Source: Collinsella sp.
Lineage (GTDB): Bacteria > Actinomycetota > Coriobacteriia > Coriobacteriales > Coriobacteriaceae
Direction of reading: 5' to 3'
DNA: 10,464 nucleotides
Assembly: GCA_022728415.1 (NCBI GenBank)
Contig: JAIJJM010000042.1
Location: forward strand, 1 to 10,464
Of this stretch, positions 1 through 5,632 are shown in pieces. The first letter of the stretch is position 1; every line of letters starts with the position of its first letter. Below the pieces are notes generated by a model, which was not told the origin of the DNA, did no database searches, and saw only the letters and a list, made by a program, of their open reading frames with translations. The translations under genes were made by a program, and so were the position numbers.

Positions 1-180
1 CGAGGCTATGGCCAGGTGCCGGGAGCTAGTTCCGCGTTGCGCTAGCTGCGGAAACGCGGGGTCCGTTCAGGCTGTTGCGTTGAGATTGAAAATCAACCAA
101 AAGCTCGGCCCCCCTGGGACGGATCGATCGATTAGTGAAAAGAATGGAAGACCCACTCCCCCGGCCGCGACAGCGAGCGG
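1..180. other. Gene-free edge region
   Basis: No credible coding region is seen on either strand. The two roughly 100-residue open frames here are low-complexity, Arg/Pro-rich readings of GC-rich DNA and overlap each other. A 7-bp hairpin CCGCGTT/AACGCGG (32-38 with 53-59) and the Fur-like site at 81-95 are the only structures noticed. Confidence 0.5.
81..95. promoter_or_regulatory. Weak Fur-like palindrome
   Basis: TGAGATTGAAAATCA fits the 7-1-7 layout of Fur-family sites (TGA at one end, TCA at the other, AT-rich centre) with several mismatches to the consensus. It sits in a GC-rich gene-free region. A target gene, if any, would lie beyond position 1 on the minus strand. A chance match is quite possible. 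Confidence 0.2.
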
Positions 181-272
181 GCTCCGGATGCCCCAGGTTG
201 CCGCGAAAGAGGAGGGAAGCGTACTTTATGTACGCGACCGACGATTGAGGGGCAAGATGGGGCATCCGGGGC
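181..272. repeat. Nested inverted repeat, possible small structured RNA or palindromic repeat
   Basis: The arms 181-195 and 258-272 pair over 15 positions with one G-T wobble on the plus strand. A 2+2-nt internal loop follows, then a 5-bp stem (198-202 with 251-255), a large loop, and a central perfect hairpin GCGTAC/GTACGC with loop TTTAT (219-235). No promoter or U-tract is obvious next to it. It could be an extragenic palindromic repeat or a structured RNA. The sequence alone cannot decide. Confidence 0.5.
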
Positions 273-286
273 TCGCGCAGCGTCAA

Positions 287-314
287 CAAAAAACGCGGTT
301 CGTTAGAACCGCGT
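287..314 (-). terminator. Intrinsic terminator downstream of the tRNA-Gly fragment
   Basis: On the minus strand a perfect 9-bp stem (ACGCGGTTC/GAACCGCGT, 293-301 with 306-314, loop of 4) leads into a T-tract at 288-293. No intact gene now ends here. It would stop read-through from the tRNA-Gly unit or belongs to the lost tRNA copy. Confidence 0.85.
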
Positions 315-321
315 AAGATAG

Positions 322-340
322 TTGGAGCGGACAACGGGGC
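322..340 (-). pseudogene. Duplicate 3' end of tRNA-Gly (19 nt)
   Basis: These 19 nt are identical to 509-527, which include the CCA end, the 3' acceptor strand and part of the T-arm of the intact tRNA-Gly. The match stops at 341. The remaining tRNA body is absent, so this is either the relic of a tandem tRNA copy or the attachment-site duplicate left by an element that used the tRNA as its target. A separate terminator follows it at 287-314, as expected downstream of a tRNA gene. Confidence 0.7.
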
Positions 341-470
341 GTCCGCGTATCCGCTTCGCGGATCCGCACCGGCTTCGGCCGCCTGCCGGCGACCTCGCCA
401 GCTCGCTACAAACGCTCCGCGTTTGCTTAACGCTCGCCCCCTCTCGGGTTCGAGCCCAGGCTATGGGTAC
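341..470. other. Hairpin-rich cassette between two tRNA-Gly 3' ends
   Basis: About 130 bp with no gene. It holds several short hairpins: ATCCGC/GCGGAT around TTC (349-363), CGGC/GCCG around TTCG (about 372-383), and AAACGC/GCGTTT around TCC (410-424). It also has a plus-strand CGGGTTCGAGCCC segment (444-456) that resembles a tRNA T-arm but lacks a matching acceptor stem. It may be the remains of a second tRNA-Gly copy filled with repeat sequence, or a very small inserted element. The protein frames through it are not credible. Confidence 0.5.
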
Positions 471-501
471 AAAAAAGCCCGGCTACCGTCGTAGTCGGGC
501 T
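471..501 (-). terminator. Intrinsic terminator of tRNA-Gly
   Basis: On the minus strand an 11-bp stem (476-486 with 491-501, one G-T pair, 4-nt loop) is followed by six T residues at 471-476. It begins 8 nt after the CCA end of tRNA-Gly. Confidence 0.88.
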
Positions 502-509
502 ATTGTGCT

Positions 510-585
510 TGGAGCGGACAACGGGGCTCGAACCCGCGACCCCAACCTTGGCAAGGTTGTGCTCTACCAACTGAGCCATGTCCGC
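510..585 (-). tRNA. tRNA-Gly (anticodon GCC)
   Basis: A 76-nt tRNA on the minus strand. The acceptor stem GCGGACA pairs with TGTCCGC, the discriminator is T and CCA is encoded. The D-arm contains GGCTCAGTTGGTAGAGC. The anticodon loop CTTGCCAAG gives GCC, reading GGC and GGU glycine codons. The T-arm is GCGGG-TTCGAGC-CCCGT. It has its own promoter and a terminator close behind. The last 19 nt are duplicated at 322-340. Confidence 0.97.
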
Positions 586-690
586 TTGCGGGTTATTAAT
601 TTACGCGAGTTGTCCAAAAGACGCAAGTACTTTTTTCAAAAAAGTTGTCTGCCGCATGCTCTTAGTAGCTAAACGCGCTAAAGCGATTGG
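586..690 (-). promoter_or_regulatory. tRNA-Gly promoter region with AT palindrome
   Basis: The 105-bp gap between the STAS-HATPase gene and tRNA-Gly carries, on the minus strand, TTGCGT (621-626), a 17-nt spacer and TAAATT (598-603). Transcription would start about 6 nt before the mature tRNA. The palindrome ACTTTTTTCAAAAAAGT (629-645) lies immediately upstream, inside the 24-nt block 623-646 that matches the block before tRNA-Leu with one difference. No clear terminator for the STAS-HATPase gene is seen, so read-through into the tRNA is possible. Confidence 0.55.
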
Positions 691-1437
691 CTAGGCACGC
701 GATTCCAGCGCTCCACTAAACAGCTTCACCATCTGCACGCGCGTGCCGGCGCCGTCCGTACGACGACCAACCTCCACGTTATCGACGAGCATACGCATAA
801 GCTTGATACCACGGCCGCGCTCCTCGGATGCGACCGGCTCGCTCGTTTCATCGATAGAATAGCCGGCACCTCGATCAAGCACCTCAACCACAACGCGATC
901 GCCATAGGCCTGAACCGTCAGGATGCACCCGATACCGCCTGCATGGTCATAGGCATTACCCAGCGCCTCCCCCGACGCCAATGCGACATCGTAGCGCTCG
1001 TCACGGCGCAACGGAAGCGACTCAAGGAGTTCGGCGATGCGATGTCGGTAGTATGGAAGATTCTCGATACCCTGACGGACCTCGACGCTCTTACTCCAGC
1101 GAGGCAGCTCCCCCACCGGAATGGCGGGAATAGACTCCCGTGCCGGCCCTGCGACATGAAGGATATCGACAAGACGAGCAATCTTCAAAAAGCGGACAAC
1201 TTCATCTGATGCATTGACGAGCGAAAGCAGGCCTTCTCGTCTCATGAGCTCACGAGCGTGCGTAAGCAGAAATGCCAAGCCCGTCGAATCGATAAAGCTA
1301 ACAGCCTGACAGTTGAAGACGACACGACGCACGCCGCGGCCAATCAAAGCATCCAACCGACGACGCAGCGCAGGCACCGTGGCGATGTCGATATCGCCTG
1401 GTGGCGTCAAAACCGCTATGTCATTCCACTCATTCAT
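691..1437 (-). CDS. Fused STAS anti-sigma antagonist and HATPase anti-sigma kinase
   Basis: One 248-residue protein joins two normally separate partner-switching parts. Residues 1-100 form a STAS domain (SpoIIAA/RsbV type) with the phospho-acceptor region VSFIDSTGLAFLL, where Ser51 is the expected phosphorylated residue. Residues of about 115-240 form a GHKL ATPase of the SpoIIAB/RsbW type, with N-box EALGNAYDHA (157-166; Glu157, Asn161), G1 DRGAGY (188-193) and G2 RGRGIKLM (208-214). The kinase half could phosphorylate its own STAS half, and the upstream PP2C phosphatase would reverse this. The ATG at 1437 is chosen because the STAS homology begins there. A TTG at 1455 is an alternative that adds six residues, and neither start has a strong ribosome site. 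It probably shares an operon with the phosphatase. The target sigma factor is not in the window. Confidence 0.88.
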   Translation of the reverse strand: MNEWNDIAVLTPPGDIDIATVPALRRRLDALIGRGVRRVVFNCQAVSFIDSTGLAFLLTHARELMRREGLLSLVNASDEVVRFLKIARLVDILHVAGPARESIPAIPVGELPRWSKSVEVRQGIENLPYYRHRIAELLESLPLRRDERYDVALASGEALGNAYDHAGGIGCILTVQAYGDRVVVEVLDRGAGYSIDETSEPVASEERGRGIKLMRMLVDNVEVGRRTDGAGTRVQMVKLFSGALESRA

Positions 1438-1518
1438 ACGACCATGGTTCCCCAAAAGAGCTCGCTCGATGCATACGTATCTGCAACTGCGCAGATTTTG
1501 CCCATCAAATGCCGCGGC

Positions 1519-3864
1519 TTACAATCGTCCTCGTAAAAACTCAAGGGAGACCAGCGCGATGTCATCGTCCAGCGCCGATTCGGTAAATCGGTCAAGCTCG
1601 CCCAAGACCTTGCCGCAAATGCCCGACACGCCCTCCCCCGAAACAGAAAGCAGAAGATCGCGCAAGCGCTGCTCGCCAAAGAACGCTCCGATGCGGTCGC
1701 GGGCCTCAATCGTTCCATCCGTATACATGAAGAGCATGTCACCGGGGGCGAACGTAAACACGCCTGTCTCGTACACCATGCTCTCAAAGGCACCGATCAC
1801 GCCCGATTGGCACCCAAGGAGCTCCACTTCTCCCCCGCAGGTCTCGCCGCCACCAAGCGGCGTCGACGACGGCCTAATGACCATAGTGGGAGGATGTCCC
1901 GCAGAGCAATAGGTAGCGCGACCCGCTTTAAGATCGATCTTGGCGATAAACGCCGTCACAAACGTCTCGACCCTCGAAAAGCCCATGAGCATGCTGTTAA
2001 GGGAGCGTGCCATGCGGGCCGGTCCAGCGCCTTCCCAGGCATAGGCCGTCAGGGCCGTCTTGACGAGCGCGGACATCGATGCGGCCTCAATGCCCTTGCC
2101 AGACACATCTCCCAGAATCATGACGGCGCAGTCGTCGGGAAGACGGATGAGCGTATAGAAATCGCCGCCGACCAACGCCGAGTTCGTGGCCGACAGGTAT
2201 ACCGAATCGGTTGCGATACCCGGAACATCCCCCAGGGAATTTCTCATGCCGATCTGGAGGGTCTGAGCGATATGGCGCTCCTCGCGCTTTTGAGATTCGC
2301 CTTCGTAGATCAGTTCAAAGTCATGCGCCAAGTGCACCAAGTAGTCGTATTCAAGGTCATCAATCGGCTCTTGGCTACCATCACGAAGCAGCAGCGCACG
2401 CGTCGTCGGGCTCTTCGCAAAGGAAGCAGGAACAATCGCGTCGTTACTGTGCTTGCCATCACCCTCAGAGCGCGGGCGCCCCGCCTCGATGCCGGTGTCG
2501 ACGTAGAGACCTTGACAAGGCAGGCCATGCGCCCTAAGCCAGCCTCCCATAGGCATCGATTCGTCAACGCGCGTTATACGGACGTGTTTAAGGTCCTCGG
2601 CACTCGTGCCGCCCAAAACAGATGCCTCAAAGCCATCAGGGCCAGCCCCCAGACGTGCCGCCGGCGCCATCATGGAAAAGAAAAGTTTCTCGGGATCGTC
2701 CGGCAAAGCAACGCGACTGCCGCCTTCAAAATCTATGACGTAGGAATCCAGACTGGCGTCATACTCAACAGGACAAAAATGGCAGTTGAGCATATTGCAG
2801 ATCTCGGACGATACCGCATGGGTAGCCGCGGCGGGATCGTCTAGAAAGGTAAACAACTCATCACGCAAGACATTGAGCGAGCGGCCAAGCTCGGCCGTGC
2901 GACGAGAGCGCAGGCTCGATGCCATGCCGACCAGCTGGATAGACAGGTAATCGCAAATAACCTCGAGCACATTAACGTCATAGGCGAGCGGTGCCTGGGG
3001 GCGTTTCCAACCAACTTCCAGCACGCCAAGGATCTGCGTACCGTAAAAAACGGGAAGACAGATCTCGCTGCGGTACGGAGGCATATCCTGCACGCGCAAC
3101 AGGTGCTTAGAACGATTGTCGAGGTCCATGAACATACCGGAGGCGGCCCTATCGCCCTCAAGGTCCTGTTGAATCGACAGGCGACAGGCACGCGACTCGC
3201 GAAGAACATACGTCGGAATGCCAGCGCCATACGGCAAAAACTCGGGCAGGTAGCTGTCATGCAGCTCCCTGGAAACACCGCGAAGCTTAAAACCGCCGCT
3301 CTCAGAAAAATAAATGGCAGCGCCCGAGGCATCGAGGGTTCCTACGAGCTGGTTCAAAACGGTATCTAACAAACTAGGCAGCTCATCGGAGCCCACCGTG
3401 CTCATAATGACCGAGAGCGTGCCCGAGAGGCGCTTATTCGCCACTCTCAGTTCCGAAAGCGCACGCTTGAGCTGGCGGTCGTGCGAATACTGTTCTTCGA
3501 TGCTATGGAGCGCCACCAGAACACGCGGTGCACGGCGGCCAAAGATGCGAGACGGTGTAACCGAGCCGGCACACACCAGGACGGGAATAAATGAGCCGTC
3601 ACTCAGCTTGAGCATCAACTCGCTCTTTGTTCCATTGATCTCAAAAGGAAGACGATGCGCTGTCGCGCGTTCAAATGCCGACGAGTACAGGAGGTCTTTA
3701 ACATCTCCGTTGATCACAGCGGAACGCTCCTCGCACATCAAGTCGAGCAAGCGATTATTTACATGCAAAATGGTTCCGTCAAGCTCACAGACAATGACAG
3801 CATCGCTCGTAATCTCGACCAATTGGGCAACGTCTGCCCACTCGTTGCGCTCAAGCGTTTCCAT
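1519..3864 (-). CDS. PAS-GAF-PP2C protein serine phosphatase (SpoIIE/RsbU type)
   Basis: This is a soluble signalling phosphatase that should dephosphorylate the phospho-serine of an anti-sigma antagonist (STAS protein). It has 781 residues from the ATG at 3864, which is preceded by GTGAGGT at 5-nt spacing. A GTG four codons earlier (3876) has no ribosome site. An N-terminal PAS-like sensor spans about 10-125 (TSDAVIVCELDGTILHVNNRLLDL), followed by a short helical linker at about 128-150. A GAF-like domain spans about 160-315 (ending LPVFYGTQILGVLEVGW...ICDYLSIQL). A less clear, possibly GAF-derived region covers about 330-520 and has a Cys cluster (356, 361, 364). The PP2C_SIII domain covers about 540-780 with LVGGDFY (564-570), GDVSGKGIEAA (585-595), SAGHPP (654-659), MYTDG (713-717) and DDDIALVSLEF (766-776). 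The metal-binding aspartates are all present, so it should be active. No membrane segment is seen. Its partner gene follows 81 bp downstream. Confidence 0.92.
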   Translation of the reverse strand: METLERNEWADVAQLVEITSDAVIVCELDGTILHVNNRLLDLMCEERSAVINGDVKDLLYSSAFERATAHRLPFEINGTKSELMLKLSDGSFIPVLVCAGSVTPSRIFGRRAPRVLVALHSIEEQYSHDRQLKRALSELRVANKRLSGTLSVIMSTVGSDELPSLLDTVLNQLVGTLDASGAAIYFSESGGFKLRGVSRELHDSYLPEFLPYGAGIPTYVLRESRACRLSIQQDLEGDRAASGMFMDLDNRSKHLLRVQDMPPYRSEICLPVFYGTQILGVLEVGWKRPQAPLAYDVNVLEVICDYLSIQLVGMASSLRSRRTAELGRSLNVLRDELFTFLDDPAAATHAVSSEICNMLNCHFCPVEYDASLDSYVIDFEGGSRVALPDDPEKLFFSMMAPAARLGAGPDGFEASVLGGTSAEDLKHVRITRVDESMPMGGWLRAHGLPCQGLYVDTGIEAGRPRSEGDGKHSNDAIVPASFAKSPTTRALLLRDGSQEPIDDLEYDYLVHLAHDFELIYEGESQKREERHIAQTLQIGMRNSLGDVPGIATDSVYLSATNSALVGGDFYTLIRLPDDCAVMILGDVSGKGIEAASMSALVKTALTAYAWEGAGPARMARSLNSMLMGFSRVETFVTAFIAKIDLKAGRATYCSAGHPPTMVIRPSSTPLGGGETCGGEVELLGCQSGVIGAFESMVYETGVFTFAPGDMLFMYTDGTIEARDRIGAFFGEQRLRDLLLSVSGEGVSGICGKVLGELDRFTESALDDDIALVSLEFLRGRL

Positions 3865-3890
3865 CGTGAACCTCACCGTCTATCGGTAAC

Positions 3891-3912
3891 AAAAAAGCCT
3901 CCAAAGAGGCTT
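3891..3912 (-). terminator. Intrinsic terminator of tRNA-Leu
   Basis: On the minus strand a 7-bp stem AAGCCTC/GAGGCTT with a 4-nt loop runs into a T-tract at 3891-3896. It lies between the tRNA 3' end and the start of the PP2C phosphatase gene, whose ATG is only 27 nt further on. Confidence 0.85.
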
Positions 3913-3923
3913 CTCAATTGCGA

Positions 3924-4013
3924 TGGTGTCGGAGGCGGGACTTGAACCCGCATGACCAAAAAGCGGTCACTAGCACCTCAAGCTAGCGCGTCTGCCAATT
4001 CCGCCACTCCGAC
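3924..4013 (-). tRNA. tRNA-Leu (anticodon GAG)
   Basis: A 90-nt class II tRNA on the minus strand. The 7-bp acceptor stem GTCGGAG pairs with CTCCGAC, the discriminator is A and CCA is encoded. The D-arm contains GGCGGAATTGGCAGACG. The anticodon stem CTAGC/GCTAG encloses TTGAGGT, giving anticodon GAG, which reads CUC and CUU leucine codons. The long variable arm TGACC/GGTCA, expected for tRNA-Leu, and the T-loop TTCAAGT are present. A terminator follows 12 bases after the CCA. Confidence 0.97.
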
Positions 4014-4156
4014 ATGCTATGTTGTTGATCGCGGTTCGTTCTGTTGAACCCGCGCGTTCAACGAGGAAGATAATAACCTATGATTCGAGAACTGTGCAAG
4101 CACTTTTTTCAAAAAAGTTTACGAATTTGTAAATGCGCAGGTAGACTGACCTGTTC
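4014..4156 (-). promoter_or_regulatory. tRNA-Leu promoter and leader region
   Basis: On the minus strand a candidate -35 TTGCAC (4094-4099) is followed after 18 nt by TATTAT (4070-4075), a good -10. Transcription would start near 4063 and leave a leader of about 50 nt before the mature tRNA. The leader can fold (for example 4043-4048 with 4057-4062). Directly upstream of the -35 region is the palindrome ACTTTTTTCAAAAAAGT (4102-4118), inside a 24-nt block (4096-4119) that is also found before tRNA-Gly at 623-646. The assignment rests on motif match and position only. Confidence 0.6.
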
Positions 4157-4281
4157 GGGCAGGAATGAGGTTGCTTTCCAACGCGTCCTCGGGCATGCAG
4201 CATTATTTTGATCCGCGCTTCGCGCTACAAAATAATGCCGCCCCCTGCGGAATGCGTTGGAAAGCAACCTCATTCCTGCCC
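4157..4281 (+). repeat. Structured element E1: 28-bp perfect hairpin, relative of E2
   Basis: The outer arms 4157-4184 and 4254-4281 are perfect reverse complements over 28 bp. They enclose 15-nt loop strands (4185-4199 and 4239-4253), a perfect 11-bp inner stem (4200-4210 with 4228-4238, an AT-rich GCATTATTTTG type) and a 17-nt apex with GCGC/GCGC around TTC. The left loop strand starts GTCCTCGGGCATG, the right one ends CCTGCGGAAT and the apex holds CGCGCTTCGCGCT. The same elements occur in E2 on the other strand. The inner stem is AT-rich here and GC-rich in E2, so pairing rather than sequence is kept. No protein explains the stretch. Confidence 0.85.
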
Positions 4282-4342
4282 TAGGGGCACGTACTTCAGG
4301 CACAGTTCTCAAACATGTTCTGGGGGCTGATGCAAATTTGGT

Positions 4343-4397
4343 GGCTCGGCTTTGCCGAGCCCTTATATAAGGAGGCCGGAGCAAAAGCTCCGGCCTC
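4343..4397 (-). terminator. Tandem GC hairpins with central palindrome, probable opp operon end
   Basis: An 11-bp perfect stem (4372-4382 with 4387-4397, GAGGCCGGAGC, loop AAAA) lies next to an 8-bp perfect stem (4343-4350 with 4354-4361, GGCTCGGC). Between them is the 12-nt palindrome CCTTATATAAGG at 4361-4372. On the minus strand the 11-bp hairpin is followed by CTTATATAA, a weak U-tract, so it is a plausible but not classical terminator for the opp operon about 210 bp upstream. The plus strand has CGCTCAATTTCTT after the hairpin, so bidirectional action is possible. Confidence 0.5.
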
Positions 4398-4462
4398 GCT
4401 CAATTTCTTATTAGATTAAGTGAGCGATCAGGAATCGCACTCCCCCCTGCCGAGTTACCGCA

Positions 4463-4587
4463 GGGCCCGCCCTGGTGTTACTTTTCAGAACATCCCGCAG
4501 GACGGAGGAAGCCCCGCAGCGCGTAGCGCGCGGCGGGGCTTCCGACATGTCCGAGGACGTTCTGAAAAGTAACACCAGGGCGGGCCC
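4463..4587 (-). repeat. Structured element E2: 29-bp perfect hairpin with conserved 15-nt internal loops
   Basis: The outer arms 4463-4491 and 4559-4587 are perfect reverse complements over 29 bp. Inside come a 15-nt unpaired strand on each side (4492-4506 and 4544-4558), a perfect 11-bp inner stem (4507-4517 with 4533-4543), and a 15-nt apex (4518-4532) that contains a GCGC/GCGC mini-stem. Read on the minus strand, the loop strands begin GTCCTCGGACATG and end CCTGCGGGAT, and the apex reads CGCGCTACGCGCT. All three parts recur in E1. It begins 16 nt downstream of the oppF stop and could also act as a transcript-end structure for the opp operon, although no U-tract follows it. Its orientation is assigned by matching its loops to E1. 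Confidence 0.85.
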
Positions 4588-4603
4588 GGACGAGAACAAC
4601 CGA

Positions 4604-5632
4604 CTACAGGTCGATGTGCGATTCCTTGATCGGGAACGGCTCCGCGAAGTGGCACGCGCAGCAGTGGCCCGGGGCAACTTCCTTAAACTCGGGAAGCTTC
4701 TCGGAGCAGATACCCTGCGCGATCGGGCAGCGCGTGTGGAAACGGCAGCCGGTCGGCGGATCCAGCGGCGACGGCGGATCGCCAGCGAGAATGATGCGCT
4801 TACGGGTCTTCTGGATATCGGGATCGGGAACCGGCACGGCAGACAGCAGCGACTGCGTGTACGGATGGTGAGGCTCGCTGTAGAGCGTCTTCCAGTCCGA
4901 GACCTCGACCATCTTACCCAGATACATAACGGCAACGCGATCGGAGATATGCTGCACGACGGACAAGTCGTGGGCGATAAACAGATACGCCGTGCCAAAC
5001 TTGTCCTGGAGCTCCTTGAGCAGGTTTAAAACCTGAGCCTGAATGGATACATCCAGAGCGGAAACCGGCTCGTCGCAGATAATCAGCTTGGGCTTCAGCG
5101 CAAATGCGCGGGCAATGCCGACACGCTGACGCTGACCGCCGGAGAACTCATGAGGATAGCGGTTGATGTGCTCGGGGTTCAGTCCGACAACGTCGAGAAG
5201 CTCGCGGACACGCTCAATGCGCTCCTCCTTGGTTCCCACGCCGTGGATGGTCATGGGCTCGGAGACGATCTCGCCGATAGTCATACGAGGGTTGAGCGAA
5301 GCATAAGGATCCTGGAAGATAAACTGCATCTCACGACGCATGTCCTTGATCTCGTGCTTGCTCATCTCGGCAACATCTTTGCCCTGGAAGAACACCTTAC
5401 CAGCGGTCGGCTTGGTCAAGCGCATGATGGTGCGGCCCGTCGTGGACTTGCCGCAACCAGACTCGCCAACCAGACCAAAGGTCTCGCCAGGATAAATCTC
5501 AAAAGAGATGTCATTTACAGCAGAGACGACGCGCTTGGAAAAACGCTTGGCGAACATGCCGGACTCTGCAGGGAACTCCTTAGAGAGGTGCTCGACCTTC
5601 AGCAGCGGAGTGCGCGTGTTTTTGTCTGCCAT
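4604..5632 (-). CDS. oppF: Oligopeptide ABC transporter ATP-binding protein OppF
   Basis: This is the partner ATPase of OppD. The 342-residue protein has Walker A GESGCGKS (56-63), Q-loop Q107, signature SGGQR (164-168), Walker B LIICDEP (183-189) and switch His221, all intact. The C-terminal domain contains HPYTQSLLSAVPVPDP (256-271), GDPPSPLDPPTGC and cysteines 296, 302, 309 and 324/325/327 in the arrangement GCRFHTRCP...GIC...HCCACH. The ATG follows the oppD stop codon with no spacing (TAAATG). The GGGAGG and GAGG in the oppD end act as its ribosome site, so translation is probably coupled. It is the last gene of the operon. The long hairpin E2 begins 16 nt after its stop. Confidence 0.96.
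   Translation of the reverse strand: MADKNTRTPLLKVEHLSKEFPAESGMFAKRFSKRVVSAVNDISFEIYPGETFGLVGESGCGKSTTGRTIMRLTKPTAGKVFFQGKDVAEMSKHEIKDMRREMQFIFQDPYASLNPRMTIGEIVSEPMTIHGVGTKEERIERVRELLDVVGLNPEHINRYPHEFSGGQRQRVGIARAFALKPKLIICDEPVSALDVSIQAQVLNLLKELQDKFGTAYLFIAHDLSVVQHISDRVAVMYLGKMVEVSDWKTLYSEPHHPYTQSLLSAVPVPDPDIQKTRKRIILAGDPPSPLDPPTGCRFHTRCPIAQGICSEKLPEFKEVAPGHCCACHFAEPFPIKESHIDL

Noticed and set aside
629..645. The AT palindrome as terminator of the STAS-HATPase gene
   Set aside because: The stem is only A-T pairs apart from one C-G, and it recurs before tRNA-Leu where no gene ends, so a promoter-linked role fits better.
322..672. A 116-codon plus-strand frame
   Set aside because: It reads through the antisense strand of tRNA-Gly, its terminator and its promoter. 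This kind of spurious frame over tRNA genes is common in annotations.
1807..2844. A 345-codon open frame on the plus strand opposite the PP2C gene
   Set aside because: It overlaps the GAF-PP2C coding region, whose catalytic motifs prove the minus strand. The peptide is Arg/His-rich and featureless.
3865..3876. GTG at 3876 as start of the phosphatase gene
   Set aside because: It has no ribosome site, while the ATG at 3864 has GTGAGGT at a 5-nt distance.
4109..4384. A 91-codon minus-strand frame in the intergenic region
   Set aside because: It runs straight through the perfect arms of hairpin E1 and has no ribosome site or recognisable protein features.
4157..4587. E1/E2 as integron attC sites
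   Set aside because: attC sites have imperfect stems with extrahelical bases and GTTRRRY/RYYYAAC core boxes at the ends. Here the stems are perfect, the core boxes are absent and no integrase or cassette genes are near.
4157..4587. E1/E2 as a CRISPR array
   Set aside because: There are only two units, in opposite orientation, with no regular spacer pattern and no cas genes.
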